Position numbers and translations under genes: made by a program. Under the pieces are notes generated by a model. It saw only the letters and a list, made by a program, of their open reading frames with translations, was not told the DNA's origin and searched no databases. Below are positions 27,499-37,269 of a stretch of DNA of 53,896 nt, one piece after another. Each line of letters starts with the position of its first letter. Position 1 is the first letter of the stretch. Origin of the DNA: Methylocystis sp. (lineage in GTDB: Bacteria > Pseudomonadota > Alphaproteobacteria > Rhizobiales > Beijerinckiaceae); contig JALHNQ010000020.1 of NCBI GenBank assembly GCA_022843405.1, positions 1 to 53,896 on the forward strand. The letters are read 5' to 3'.

Positions 27499-28763
27499 TT
27501 TTTCATTCGATTGCCTTGCGCGCGCGGCGGCGCTCCGCGCGCTGGCTTTGCGCGCTCGTCTTCGCCGCTGCCCTCGGCGCTGTCGCCGTCTGCGGCCGAA
27601 GTCGCGTGCACGATCTGAACTTTTGCGCCGTCCGACAGCCGGGAGAAGCCGCTCGTCAGGACGACCTCGCCAGGCTGAAGCCCCGAAGTGATGACGGCGA
27701 TTTTCTCATCCTGTCGGCCTGTCGTCACCTCGCGGATTGTCGCGATATCATCGGGGCCCAGCACATAGACGAAAGCGCCGCTCGGACCGCGTTGCACCGC
27801 GTGGCTCGGGGCCACGACCACCTTCTTCAGCGTGTCGAGCGTCAGGCGCACATTAACGAATTGGCCAGGCCAGAGCGCCAGCGATTGATTCACAAAAATC
27901 GCTTTGATACGCACCGTTCCCGTCATCTGGTCGATCTGGTTATCGATGACGCTTAGCTCTCCGATTTCGATCGGCGTCGCGTTGTCGGGAGCGAGCGCCG
28001 AGACCTTGGCCGCTCCGTCGGCCTGCGCTTTCTGCACCGCCGGCAACGTCTGCTGCGGCACGGTGAACACAACATAAATCGGTTTCAGTTGCGTGATGAC
28101 GACAATGCCGGTCGCATCTGAGGCGTGCAGAATGTTGCCCACGTCGACGAGACGGATGCCGGCGCGGCCGTCGATCGGCGAGCGGATCGTCGCATAGTCC
28201 AGCGTCGTCTTTGTATTATCGATCGCAGCCTTATCAGCCCGCACCAGCGCTTCAAGCTGAGCGACCGTCGCCTTTTGGGTAGCGTGCTGCTGCTTGGAGG
28301 CAAAATTGCCGACGACGAGTTTTTCGTAGCGGGCCATATCGACGCGGGCGTTGGCGAGATTGGCCTCGTCCTGCGCCTTCTTGGCGACGGCCTGATCATA
28401 TTGCGCCTGATAGAGCGCCGGATCGATTTCGGCCAGGATGTCGCCTTTGCGGACGTCCTGTCCCTCGGTGAAGGCGAGACGCAGCAGCCGCCCATCGACC
28501 TGCGTGCGGATCGTCACCGTGTTGAGCGCCTGAACGGTGCCGACCGCATCGATGGTCACCGGCACGTCGTCGAGGCGGGTCTTCGCCGCTGTCGCCGTAA
28601 CGACACCACCCCCCGGGCCGCGGGAACGCGCTGCGCCGGGACCCTGGTCCTTGGCGGCGAAGCCAGGGAGCTTTCCCGACTGATAGGCCCAGGCCAAGGC
28701 GCCTGCGAGCGCGAGCGCGCCGATCGCAAGCAGCGCTTTTCGGCTGACGCGGCTCATGGCCAT
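27495..28763 (-). CDS. mdtA: RND efflux periplasmic adaptor, MdtA-like
   Basis: A 422-residue membrane fusion protein. A single N-terminal hydrophobic segment (about residues 9-26) anchors or exports it. A Gly-rich linker leads to the lipoyl half-motif VDGRLLRLAFTEGQDVRKGD, a long coiled hairpin (KAQDEANLANARVDMARYE), the second lipoyl half (IRSPIDGRAGIRLVDVGN), and beta-barrel domains. It links the permeases to the outer membrane channel. ATG 28757, which overlaps the upstream stop as ATGA and sits nearly ten bases after AGGGG, may be the true start. The C-terminus is charged (GSGEDERAKPARGA). Confidence 0.88.
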   Translation of the reverse strand: MAMSRVSRKALLAIGALALAGALAWAYQSGKLPGFAAKDQGPGAARSRGPGGGVVTATAAKTRLDDVPVTIDAVGTVQALNTVTIRTQVDGRLLRLAFTEGQDVRKGDILAEIDPALYQAQYDQAVAKKAQDEANLANARVDMARYEKLVVGNFASKQQHATQKATVAQLEALVRADKAAIDNTKTTLDYATIRSPIDGRAGIRLVDVGNILHASDATGIVVITQLKPIYVVFTVPQQTLPAVQKAQADGAAKVSALAPDNATPIEIGELSVIDNQIDQMTGTVRIKAIFVNQSLALWPGQFVNVRLTLDTLKKVVVAPSHAVQRGPSGAFVYVLGPDDIATIREVTTGRQDEKIAVITSGLQPGEVVLTSGFSRLSDGAKVQIVHATSAADGDSAEGSGEDERAKPARGAPPRAQGNRMKK

Positions 28764-30301
28764 GGTCCCCTGTCTGCTTCATAGGCCGCGTTCGAGCGGG
28801 CGATCTCGATTTCGCGAGTCGTGGGCGACCAGCCGCCGCCGAGCGCCTGGTACAGGCTCGTCGCCGCCTGAAAATGGGAAAGCCGCGCGATGGCCAGCTG
28901 GTCCTGTGTTTGGAAATAGCTCGTTTGCGTTTGCGCCAGCGTCACGATGTCGATTGTTCCTTCCCGCAGAGTCATCTCCGCTGCGTCCAGTGCGCGGCGT
29001 GCGGCAGACACCGCGACGCTCAGAAACTTCATCTGGCGGTCCGTTTCGCGTATTGCAATCAGCGCGTTCTCGGTTTCGGACAACGCGGTTAGAATTTGCT
29101 TGCGGTAAAGCGCCGCGAGTTCCGAGTAGCGGCCTTTCTGGAAGTCATATTGCCCCTGCAGATTCCATCCGTCGAACAGCGGCTGCGTAAGCGTGCCCGC
29201 GAGCTGCAAGCCGATGGCGTCTGGCCGCAGCAGCAGCGTCGAGAGAAGCGCGCTCTGAAATCCATAAAGGCTGGTCAGGCTTAGAGACGGGAAAAAGGCG
29301 GCCCGCGCCTGCAACACCGAAAACTCCTGGGAGGCGAGCCGCGCTTCCGCCTCGGCCACGTCGGGGCGGCGCAAGAGCACTTCCGACGGCAGACCCGGCG
29401 CAATGCGCGGAAAGGCCAGCTGAGTCAGCGAGCCGCCCTTGATGGTCATGCTTTCGGGCGTCTGTCCTAGCAGCACCGAAAGATTGTTGCGGGTCTGGCG
29501 CAGGGTCTGTTCGAGCGGCGGAATGGTCGCCTGCTGCTGCGCCAGGATCGTTTGCTGCTGCGAAATGTCGAGCACAGTCGCCACGCCCACCTCGAGCCTT
29601 GCGTTAATGGCGTCCATGACCTGCTGCGCAATCGTGACGTTCTGGCGGGCAATGCGCAGACGGTCCTGGGCCGTGAGCACCTGGAAATAGGCGTTCAGCA
29701 CGGCGGCGACGGTCGAGATTTCGACGACGTTACGGTCGAAGCGCGAAACATTGGCGAGGATGCGCGCGGCCATGGAGGCGTCCTCGTTCTTGCCCCAGAA
29801 GTCCACTTCATAGCTCGCGGTCAGGCCGAGCTGGAAAAAGCCGAAGTTGCGCGCGCGCGCAGTCGTAGTTGTGCTGGTGCTGGTGCTGGACGTCGCTGGA
29901 TTAAATCCCGAGCTCGCCGAGCCGACGTTGATCGTCGTGCCGGGAGTCCGCGTCGTGCGGGCGATATCCGTCATGGAGACCGACGGCCATAGCGCGGCGC
30001 TTGAAATGCGCGCCTGGGCGTCGGCTTCAGCGATGCGGGCGATCGCCGCCGCGATGTCGAGGTTGTCGTCGAGCGCGCGCTCGACGAGCTGGGTCAATTC
30101 CTTGGAGCCGAATTTAACGGCGAAATCCCGTCCCCCGGAGATCGACGGCGCCGGATGCGGCTTTGCTTCCACGAAACGCGCCGGCGGCGGCGCCGACAAT
30201 TTGGGCTTGTCCCACTCCAGATCGCAGCCGGCGAGCGCCGCCGCGAGCGTCGCGGCCGCTAGCGCCAGGCGAGTAGAGCGAGACAGAGCGGACGCGGTCA
30301 A
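28754..30301 (-). CDS. Outer membrane efflux lipoprotein, NodT family
   Basis: A 515-residue TolC-like outer membrane factor. The N-terminus has a lipoprotein signal ending in LAGC, so Cys26 should be lipidated. Two OEP repeats follow, with typical alternating coiled-coil stretches such as RQNVTIAQQVMDAINARLEVG and RRALDAAEMTLREGTIDIVT. It gives the pump its own outlet channel. The best start is TTG at 30301; GGAG lies about a dozen bases upstream. It is the first gene of the pump operon, and the 288 bases upstream (30302-30589) carry its promoter, with no clear regulator gene nearby. A Thr/Ser-rich stretch (TSSTSTSTTTTAR) around residues 137-149 is unusual. Confidence 0.87.
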   Translation of the reverse strand: MTASALSRSTRLALAAATLAAALAGCDLEWDKPKLSAPPPARFVEAKPHPAPSISGGRDFAVKFGSKELTQLVERALDDNLDIAAAIARIAEADAQARISSAALWPSVSMTDIARTTRTPGTTINVGSASSGFNPATSSTSTSTTTTARARNFGFFQLGLTASYEVDFWGKNEDASMAARILANVSRFDRNVVEISTVAAVLNAYFQVLTAQDRLRIARQNVTIAQQVMDAINARLEVGVATVLDISQQQTILAQQQATIPPLEQTLRQTRNNLSVLLGQTPESMTIKGGSLTQLAFPRIAPGLPSEVLLRRPDVAEAEARLASQEFSVLQARAAFFPSLSLTSLYGFQSALLSTLLLRPDAIGLQLAGTLTQPLFDGWNLQGQYDFQKGRYSELAALYRKQILTALSETENALIAIRETDRQMKFLSVAVSAARRALDAAEMTLREGTIDIVTLAQTQTSYFQTQDQLAIARLSHFQAATSLYQALGGGWSPTTREIEIARSNAAYEADRGPWP

Positions 30302-30589
30302 GGAGCAGACGTCTCCGGGAAGGGACGGCGGGAACGGCCTGAGCGTCCCCTTCCTTAAGCGCCAGTGGAGGCGTGGGGAAGACCCGCGCCTCAGGGTCCT
30401 GTGGCTCCTTTTCGCTCGCCCAGAGCGGACGAGCGGCGGATCGCAAGCCTTCCCATGTGGCGGCGAGGAGGCGCGCGTTGGCCGTCAACGCGCGAAAAGC
30501 TGTGAATTGCAAGCTCGCGCGGGGCAGCGCCAGGGTCAAGTTACGTATCGGTAAGGACCGGCTCGGCCGCGCGCCAGACCCTCTCGTCG

Positions 30590-31189
30590 CTATTCCGTAT
30601 CGGCGGCGGGAGCTGGCGTCTTGCTCTTCGCCGGCTTTGCCGGTTTCGCGGCCGGCTTCGGCGCCTCCTTGGCCGCTGGCTTTGGCGTCTCCTTGGCTGC
30701 CGGCTCCTTCGCGACAGGCTCCTTCGCGGCGGGCTCCTTGGCTTCTGACGCGGGCGCGGCCGTTTTTGCGGCAGGCTCCTGTCCAGAGGGCTTGGCGTCG
30801 GCCGCCGGCTTGGTGGGGCCGGAAACCTTGGTCCAGGTCTCGCTCTGGCACAGGAACGCGACGAGGCAGCCCGTCATCGTCAGCGAGGTCGGCGAATCGA
30901 GCGCGATCTTGCCGATATAGGTCTTGCCGCTTTCGGGATCATTGATATCGCCCTCCCAATGGTTGGGCGTCGTCTTGGCGGCGTTCTTCAAAACGACCGG
31001 TGGCGGCGAGCCGTCGGGCATGGGCTCAATCCCCTTGGCGCAAAGCTTGCCTGTGCAGTCGTAAAACTCCAGCTTGTCGTCCGGATGGCCTTCGCGAACC
31101 CAAACCCCGTAAATGGCGTCGACGGCGTTCGCCGCCGTCGGGGCGCAGAGGGCTATCGCCATAGCAACGCGTAGACATGCTTTTCTCAT
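30590..31189 (-). CDS. Secreted DUF2147 protein with Ala/Lys/Pro-rich tail
   Basis: A 199-residue exported protein. A signal peptide (MRKACLRVAMAIALCA...ANA) is followed by a DUF2147-type domain, recognisable from IYGVWVREGHPDDKLEFYDC, LCAKG and GKTYIGKI, spanning about residues 24-120. Three or four cysteines in it could form disulfides. From about residue 125 the chain becomes a low-complexity tail of repeated AAKEP and PKPAAKE units, rich in Ala, Lys, Glu and Pro, which may contact peptidoglycan or LPS. It lies 72 bases downstream of hpnN on the same strand. DUF2147 function is unknown. Confidence 0.8.
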   Translation of the reverse strand: MRKACLRVAMAIALCAPTAANAVDAIYGVWVREGHPDDKLEFYDCTGKLCAKGIEPMPDGSPPPVVLKNAAKTTPNHWEGDINDPESGKTYIGKIALDSPTSLTMTGCLVAFLCQSETWTKVSGPTKPAADAKPSGQEPAAKTAAPASEAKEPAAKEPVAKEPAAKETPKPAAKEAPKPAAKPAKPAKSKTPAPAADTE

Positions 31190-31260
31190 GACGCCGGACC
31201 TCTGTTTGTTGCGATGAATGCGATTCGCTCAAGCTAGCGAACGCTGGAACGCCGACTCGG

Positions 31261-33855
31261 TCAAGCCGAGTCCGCCGCATCCTTTATCGGTTCGCGCGGC
31301 GGGCCAAGAAACGCCGGCACGATAATAAACGCGGCGAGCAATGTGAAGAACAGCGAGATGGCGAGAAGTTGACCCATGCTCGCAGTTCCGGGATGGCTCG
31401 ACAAAATCAGGCTGCCAAAGGCGGTGCCCGTCGTCAACGAACTGAAGAAAATGGCGCGGGTGAGGCTAGACGCCAACATGTCGACGACGCCCTTTCGCCA
31501 GGCGATGACATAATAAATATGAAAGGCGACGCCGACGCCGAACATCAGCGGCAGTGCGATGACGTTGGCGAAATTCAGCGACATGCCGAGCAGATCGGCG
31601 GCCTGGAGACTCATGATGCCTGCGAGCACCAGCGGGCCCAACGTCAAGGCGACGTCGATTGGATTGCGCAGCGCAACCGCCAAAATGATGAAGATGGCGA
31701 TGAAGGCGTAGAGACCAGCTTCAAGGAAAGCGCGCGTGATGGTTTTTTGCGCTTCCGACACGATCACCGGGGGACCGCTCGCCTCTGGCGCGATCGCCTG
31801 GATCGCCTCGGCGAAGGTGGTCATGACGACGCGGTCGTTGCTGTCGCCCTTCGGCGTCGCCTCGACTCGCACGACACCCGCGTCGGAAATCCAGTCGCGA
31901 CGCAAATCCGCCGGCAGCGTGTCGATCGTGACGCGTTGCGCTTGCAGCGCCTGTCGAATTTCGCCCAGCATTTTGTCGAAGCCGCCGAACACTGCCTCTC
32001 GCGCCTTGGCGCGCGTCTCCGGGCTTGCTTTCGCAAGAGCGTCGAGGTCGTCGGCAAAGCGTGTCACGGCCGGTATGGGCTTCTTGGCGGTCGCCTTGCG
32101 CAACGCCTTGGCGGCGCCGATCAAGGCTTTGACGGTCTCGGCGTCGCTTGGCGGCGATTTCAGCTTCGGAGACAGCGCGCCGCGCAATTGCGACACCGCC
32201 ATGTCGACGAGGGCGAGCTTGTCGTCCTGTTCCTTCGGGATCAGGGAATCGATCGAATCGATGTGATCGACTTCAGGCAGCGCGGCGATCTTCTTTTCCA
32301 ATTCGCGCGCGGCTTCAAGCGACGGCGCCAGCACCTCGATCTTGTTGGGCGCGGTTTTCGGATCCTTCGAAAGATCGAGGAAGGTCGCGACCGATTCGAC
32401 CCTTTGATCGCGCAGATTCATCGGATTGGAATCGAAGGTGAGATGCATGAGGGCAGGCATGCCGGCGAGCACCACGACCGCCGTGCCGATCAGCACGAAG
32501 GCGCGGTGATGCGCGATCCAATGGTCGACGGCGGCGAGCGACGTCGTCGCGATCGGCACATGTTCGGCGCGCGGGCGCAGCAGCTTGATCGCCGCCGGCA
32601 GAAAAGTGAGCGTTGCGACATAGGCGACGATCATGCCGACGCCGGCGATCAGTCCGAGCTCGGACACGCCGCTGAACGACGTCGGCAAAAAGCAGAAGAA
32701 ACCGGCAAGCAGCGACACGGCGGCGAGGGTGAGCGAGCTTCCGATGCCGCGGGTCGCCGAGAGTAGCGAGCGTTCGAGATCGTCGTCATTGTGCCGTTCT
32801 TCGCGATAGCGGGTCGCGAATTGGATGCCGAAGTCCACGCCCAGCCCGATGAACAGCGCCGCGAAGGCCACCGAGATGAGATTGAAGCGGCCGATCATCA
32901 AAATGCCGAGCCCCGACGTCATGGCGAGACCGGCGATCAGAGTGATGAGCACCGCGAGGATGAGCTTTGGCGAACGCAGCGCCGCGAAGAGAATGAGCGT
33001 CACAACGGCGAGCGTGCCGGTTGTGTTCAAGGCCATGTTTTCCGAAATGGTGGCGAATTCGTCGGCGGCGAGCGGGATCTGACCTGTCAGGCGAAGCTTG
33101 ATTCCGTGTTCTTCGTCGAGATGCAGATCCGCAGCCGTCTTTCGCACGAATTTGATCGCCTCGCCTCCCGGCTCCAGGTCGGTGTAGTCAACGATCGGCT
33201 TGGCGATGACGATCCGTCGCTTGTCCATTTCCGGCAAGGTCGGCGCGCTTGCGCCGGACGCCAACAGCTTGCCCCAGTCGACCTCCGTCTGTTTTCCGGC
33301 GAGCGCTGATTCAATGGCGGCGGAAAACTCCTCGACGCCGCCGACATAGAGTTTCAACGCGCGTTCGCTGCCGGAAGCGGACTTGAAATTGCCGACGAGG
33401 ACATTCGACAGCCCGCGCAGACTCGGGTCTTCAGCAAGCGGCTGCAGAACGTCGCGCTGGCCGATCATGAAGCCGATATTTTTTTCGATTTCGGCGAGAG
33501 GCAGGAACAGCAGGCCGTTCTTGCGGAAATATTCGTGCTCGTCGGGACGCCATACCCGCGAGAAGAGCGGACTTCCCTGCAGGGCGCCGTTGAGGCGCTT
33601 CGCTGCGTCGTCGGCCTCTTCGCCCGTCTTGGCGTCGATGACGACGACGATGACGTCGAGAAGATCAGGAAAGGCCTTGTAAAGCGCCGCTTCGTTCTTC
33701 CGCCAGGCGACGTCCGGCGAAAAAAGATTGGCGGTCTCGGTGTCGATCGCAAATCGTTCGACGGTGACATAAACGCCGCCCGCCGTCAGACCGAAAGTGA
33801 GCAGAACCACTGTCCATGGCCAGCGGAGGCAAAAGGCGACCAACTTTTCGAGCAT
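31261..33855 (-). CDS. hpnN: Hopanoid transporter HpnN, RND/MMPL family
   Basis: An 864-residue RND-superfamily protein with two repeats of one helix, a large periplasmic loop and five helices. The opening MLEKLVAFCLRWPWTVVLL, the FIGLGVDFGIQFATRYREE block in helix 4 and the later GVGVAFHIYYVIAWRKG match the hopanoid biosynthesis-associated HpnN group. HpnN moves hopanoids from the inner to the outer membrane. Hopanoids are abundant in methanotrophs, where they stabilise intracytoplasmic membranes. Other hpn/shc genes are not in the window, so this copy stands apart from the biosynthesis cluster. AGAGGCGGG precedes the ATG. Family assignment is good; hopanoid substrate is inferred from it. 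Confidence 0.83.
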   Translation of the reverse strand: MLEKLVAFCLRWPWTVVLLTFGLTAGGVYVTVERFAIDTETANLFSPDVAWRKNEAALYKAFPDLLDVIVVVIDAKTGEEADDAAKRLNGALQGSPLFSRVWRPDEHEYFRKNGLLFLPLAEIEKNIGFMIGQRDVLQPLAEDPSLRGLSNVLVGNFKSASGSERALKLYVGGVEEFSAAIESALAGKQTEVDWGKLLASGASAPTLPEMDKRRIVIAKPIVDYTDLEPGGEAIKFVRKTAADLHLDEEHGIKLRLTGQIPLAADEFATISENMALNTTGTLAVVTLILFAALRSPKLILAVLITLIAGLAMTSGLGILMIGRFNLISVAFAALFIGLGVDFGIQFATRYREERHNDDDLERSLLSATRGIGSSLTLAAVSLLAGFFCFLPTSFSGVSELGLIAGVGMIVAYVATLTFLPAAIKLLRPRAEHVPIATTSLAAVDHWIAHHRAFVLIGTAVVVLAGMPALMHLTFDSNPMNLRDQRVESVATFLDLSKDPKTAPNKIEVLAPSLEAARELEKKIAALPEVDHIDSIDSLIPKEQDDKLALVDMAVSQLRGALSPKLKSPPSDAETVKALIGAAKALRKATAKKPIPAVTRFADDLDALAKASPETRAKAREAVFGGFDKMLGEIRQALQAQRVTIDTLPADLRRDWISDAGVVRVEATPKGDSNDRVVMTTFAEAIQAIAPEASGPPVIVSEAQKTITRAFLEAGLYAFIAIFIILAVALRNPIDVALTLGPLVLAGIMSLQAADLLGMSLNFANVIALPLMFGVGVAFHIYYVIAWRKGVVDMLASSLTRAIFFSSLTTGTAFGSLILSSHPGTASMGQLLAISLFFTLLAAFIIVPAFLGPPREPIKDAADSA

Positions 33856-34010
33856 TCTGTTTTTCCCGCCTCTTGGCGACTAGACCTCATTGGCGCGGGG
33901 GTCGGCGCTCTTCGGTCGCGCTTCTCTATACAAGCGCGCGGCGCGACCACCAAGGCGACTTGCGCCAAAACCTTAATTGCGACTCCATGCGTCAATATGA
34001 CGCGATCTCG

Positions 34011-35228
34011 TCACAAATAGGTCAGCCACCAAAGATCGCGGCGCCGGCGCTTCACCTCCGCAAACCAGCGGCAAAGCGGGTAAAGCGCCAAAACAACGAG
34101 TATCCACGCGAGGTAAGCGCCCGCGAGGCCCGCGCCCAATTCCGGCGGAGGCCCTCCGGCTTTCGCCCAGCCGGCGATTTCCGTCAGCGAATAGCCTTCC
34201 GCCACGACGAAGGCCAGCGCCGCGGCGACCCCTACGTAAAGATGCAGGACGTAAAAAAAGAGCGGCGTGCGGCCAAAGACGGTCAGCGCCGCGCCGATGC
34301 GTCCGCCTGCGCGCGCCAACGCGGGCAGCGCCAGCGCCGCGCCGCCAAGCGTCACCAAAAGATAGAGAAGCGAGGGCGGATATTTCGTGACGTTAAGGAA
34401 GGAGAGCAGGGTGAAAACAAGGTCGCGCTGTGCGCTCCAGGGGCGTGGATCGCCGTAGAGATTCGAGAATCGCAGCGCGACGAAGAGCGCGAGCGCCGCG
34501 CCGCCGGCGACTAAGAGCGCGCGGTCGCGCAGTTTTGCGGACTGAAGGAACAGCGGACCGATTCCGTAACCGAGCGCGGCGACGCCGATCCAGGGAAGCG
34601 CGGGATAGATGACGCCGCCGGGCGCATCGAGCGGCAGCTTGCCCTGTTCATGCAGCAGACGCCACCAAGGTCCGAACGCGCCAAGGTCGGCGGCGTGAAT
34701 GCCATCGAGGAGGTTATGGCCGAAGATGATTGCGACGCCCAGGAGCAGCACTTGTCGCGGCGAAAGTCGCGAGAGCGCGGCGAGCGCCAGCAGGCCGCAA
34801 CCGATCGCCCAGAGCGTTCCGAGTTCGATGCGTCCCGAACCCATACTCCAGATCGGACTGATGACAACGACCTCAAGAAGAATGAGCCACAGGCCGCGCG
34901 CCGCGAGAAATCTCGAAAGCGCCGTGGGGTCTTTGACCTTGGCGCCATAGAGATATGCGCTAACGCCGGCGAGCACGGTAAAGGTCGGCGCGCAGAAATG
35001 CGTGATGAAGCGGGTAAAGAACAAAAACGGATAGGTGCGATCCAGGTCCGTCGGCGAGAAGCGCATCGCGTCTGCGTCGAAGAAGTCGCGCATATGATCG
35101 AGCGCCATGAGCACCATGACGAGCCCGCGCAGCCGGTCGATTTCCGGCAGGCGATGTTCGTCGTAGAGCGGATTTTGCGTTTCGCTTATCCGAGCCTGGC
35201 GAGGCCCGGAAACAGCTCGAGTAACCAA
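34011..35228 (-). CDS. DUF1624/HGSNAT-like multipass membrane protein
   Basis: A 405-residue protein with about ten membrane segments. The N-terminal RLPEIDRLRGLVMVLMALDHMRDFF is the signature of the heparan-alpha-glucosaminide acetyltransferase/DUF1624 family, with the DH pair in helix 1. Such proteins are thought to move acyl groups across the membrane onto sugars or other acceptors; the acceptor here is unknown. TTG at 35228 is preferred because AGGAG lies about eight bases upstream; this start lies within the end of ccdA, giving a 43-base overlap and likely coupling. YeiB-like function is an alternative. Confidence 0.75.
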   Translation of the reverse strand: MVTRAVSGPRQARISETQNPLYDEHRLPEIDRLRGLVMVLMALDHMRDFFDADAMRFSPTDLDRTYPFLFFTRFITHFCAPTFTVLAGVSAYLYGAKVKDPTALSRFLAARGLWLILLEVVVISPIWSMGSGRIELGTLWAIGCGLLALAALSRLSPRQVLLLGVAIIFGHNLLDGIHAADLGAFGPWWRLLHEQGKLPLDAPGGVIYPALPWIGVAALGYGIGPLFLQSAKLRDRALLVAGGAALALFVALRFSNLYGDPRPWSAQRDLVFTLLSFLNVTKYPPSLLYLLVTLGGAALALPALARAGGRIGAALTVFGRTPLFFYVLHLYVGVAAALAFVVAEGYSLTEIAGWAKAGGPPPELGAGLAGAYLAWILVVLALYPLCRWFAEVKRRRRDLWWLTYL

Positions 35229-35914
35229 TAGGACATCTCCTGCACGCCGCCCGTCAGGAAGGCGACGCCGGTGAAGACAAGCAGGGCGCCGACGATTTTT
35301 TCGACCTTGCCGAAATGGCGCCGGAATCGCGCGACGAAGGCGAGGAACCGGCCGAGCGCCAGTCCGGCGCCGATGAAGGGCAGGCCCAGTCCCAGCGAAT
35401 AGGTCGCGAGTAAAGCGGCGCCGAGCGTTACTGTCTCCTGCGTTCCGGCGACCGCGAGGATGGCGGCGAGGATCGGCCCGATGCAGGGCGTCCAGCCGAA
35501 GGCGAATGCGAGGCCCATGACATAGGAGCCGAATAGTCCCATCGGCTTTGTGATCTCGGCGCGCTTTTCGCGGTAGAGCAGGCTGACTTTCAACACGCCT
35601 AGAAAGTGCAGGCCCATCAGAATGATAATCGCCCCGGCGACCCAGGAAAGAATATGCAGATTGGCGCGCAGCACGCCGCCGAAGGCGCTGGCTGTGGCGC
35701 CGAGCAGAACGAAGATCGTGGTGAAGCCGAGAACGAACAGGATCGAGGACAATAGAATGTCGCGTCGCGCCGCGGAGCGCGTTTCGATTTCGAGGTCCTC
35801 CATGCTGACGCCGGCGAGATAGGTAAGATAGGGCGGCACGAGCGGCAGCACGCAGGGAGACAGGAAAGACAATAGTCCCGCCGCCGCGGCCGCCGGGAAT
35901 GTGACATTCGTCAT
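35186..35914 (-). CDS. ccdA: Cytochrome c biogenesis protein CcdA (thiol reductant carrier)
   Basis: A 242-residue inner membrane protein with six predicted helices. The two redox-active cysteines lie in FLSPCVLPLVPPYLTYLAG and FGWTPCIGPILAAIL, which are the defining CcdA/DsbD-beta motifs. It carries reducing equivalents from cytoplasmic thioredoxin to periplasmic thiol proteins needed for haem attachment to cytochrome c. Cytochrome c is essential in methanotrophs for methanol oxidation. GAGGG lies just before the ATG. The last 43 bases overlap the DUF1624 gene. Confidence 0.9.
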   Translation of the reverse strand: MTNVTFPAAAAAGLLSFLSPCVLPLVPPYLTYLAGVSMEDLEIETRSAARRDILLSSILFVLGFTTIFVLLGATASAFGGVLRANLHILSWVAGAIIILMGLHFLGVLKVSLLYREKRAEITKPMGLFGSYVMGLAFAFGWTPCIGPILAAILAVAGTQETVTLGAALLATYSLGLGLPFIGAGLALGRFLAFVARFRRHFGKVEKIVGALLVFTGVAFLTGGVQEMSYWLLELFPGLARLG

Positions 35915-35984
35915 TCAGCGCCCTCAGCTCGATCGCCTGGAGCCTTCTGCCACAAGCGCGCCTGCGCGCAAAGCGTCGCGGGCA

Positions 35985-36010
35985 AGAAAAAGCCCCGCCG
36001 AAGCGGGGCC
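35985..36010 (-). terminator. Rho-independent terminator after the Bax-inhibitor gene
   Basis: On the minus strand, CCCCGC, loop TTCG, GCGGGG is followed by CTTTTTCT. The stem (35993-36008) has the very stable UUCG tetraloop. It lies 20 bases after the stop of the Bax-inhibitor-1 family gene and separates it from ccdA. Confidence 0.9.
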
Positions 36011-36030
36011 TTTATCAGAGTCGCTCATCG

Positions 36031-36798
36031 TCAGTTGTTGCGCTGACCGAACAGGAACAGCAGCGACTGGAACATGTTGATGAAGTCCAGATAGAGCGAG
36101 AGCGCGCCAAATACGCTCTTCTTCTGGGCGACTTCATAGCTGTCGCTTGCGTAATACATGTCCTTGATGTTCTGCGTGTCCCAGGCGGTCAGTCCGGCGA
36201 AAACCAGAACCGCGATAATCGACAGGGCGAACTGCAGGCCGGTCGATTGCAGGAACAGATTGACAAGGCCGGCGATCACGAGACCCCAGACGCCCATCAC
36301 CAGGAACGAGCCAAAGGCGGAAAGATCGCGCTGGGTCATGTAGCCGTAAATGCTGAGACCGCCGAACGCCGCCGCGGTGATAAAGAAGATGCGCGCGACC
36401 GAGACGCCGGTGAAGACCAGCAGCAGCGACGACATCGACAATCCCATCACCGCCGCAAAGGCGAGGAAAAGATTGCGGGCCGTCGCCGCCGAAATCTTGT
36501 TCGCGCGAGCGCCGATGAAAAAGACGAATGCAAGCGGCGACAGAATCACCACCCAGCGCAGCGGCGTCGTGTAGAGCATCTGGCCGAAGGGCGTCAGCGC
36601 GAGGGCGCCCGGCGCCGTCTTGGCCACGGCCAGCATGTAAGTGCCGAGCGCGACGAGCCCCGTCACGCCCAGGCCGAGCGTCATATAGTTGTAAACGCCA
36701 AGCATATAAGCGCGCAGGCCCTGGTCGATCTCAGCCGTGGTCGGCCGCGCGACCCCGCGCCCGTAGCCGAAGCTGGTGTTGCGGTCGAAGTTGGACAT
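36031..36798 (-). CDS. Bax inhibitor-1/YccA family membrane protein
   Basis: A 255-residue protein with seven predicted helices. It starts MSNFDRNTSFGYGRG with a short polar N-terminus, then IDQGLRAYMLGVYNYMTLG, a typical alphaproteobacterial BI-1 sequence. The C-terminal GLTAWDTQNIKDMYY and DFINMFQSLLFLFG hold the conserved Asp pair thought to form the pH-sensitive calcium-leak site in the bacterial homologue BsYetJ. Bacterial members (YccA, YbhL) affect membrane protein quality control through FtsH. AAGAGG lies six bases before the ATG. Expressed alone, with its own terminator. Confidence 0.9.
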   Translation of the reverse strand: MSNFDRNTSFGYGRGVARPTTAEIDQGLRAYMLGVYNYMTLGLGVTGLVALGTYMLAVAKTAPGALALTPFGQMLYTTPLRWVVILSPLAFVFFIGARANKISAATARNLFLAFAAVMGLSMSSLLLVFTGVSVARIFFITAAAFGGLSIYGYMTQRDLSAFGSFLVMGVWGLVIAGLVNLFLQSTGLQFALSIIAVLVFAGLTAWDTQNIKDMYYASDSYEVAQKKSVFGALSLYLDFINMFQSLLFLFGQRNN

Positions 36799-37269
36799 GT
36801 GATCCTCTTGGTCTGGTGGCTGGTCCGCGCCTCGCGTCAGGGAAAGCGCTCCCCAGCCTCGCGCTGAATATGGCTCCGCCTCAATTGAGTAGCAAGCCGG
36901 CGACGAATGAACTCTTGTTAAGGTGGTTGCGAATTAAGGCGCCTTCACGAAAGCCGACGCGTCCTGAACGTTTTTCTGATTCTTGTCAATTAATGTTGCG
37001 CCGCACACGCCAGCGCACCGCGAATCGCGCCTTTGGGAGTCTAGCGGTCTCAAGACCGGCTCGCGCCGGACTGGCGAGCGCATTCCGCAGCGCAGGATGG
37101 CGGCCGATCGTCACACCCTTGCTGATAGCCGGGAATCCGCTAACATCAAGTCTCAGGCGTCCTTGCGACGTTGTCTTAAGCGTAAGCTTGACGGAACTGC
37201 TTTGTGCGGCGCAAAGCGGTATTTCTGAGAGTCCCGTGTTCTTGCACACGAAGACCCCAGGAGGTCATC
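36799..37269. other. Divergent intergenic region
   Basis: About 470 bases between two divergent genes. It should hold promoters for the Bax-inhibitor gene (leftward) and the secreted protein at 37270 (rightward). The reading frames here have no convincing start or family. I see no clear sigma-70 pair. AGGAGG at 37257-37263 is the ribosome site of the rightward gene. Confidence 0.5.
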
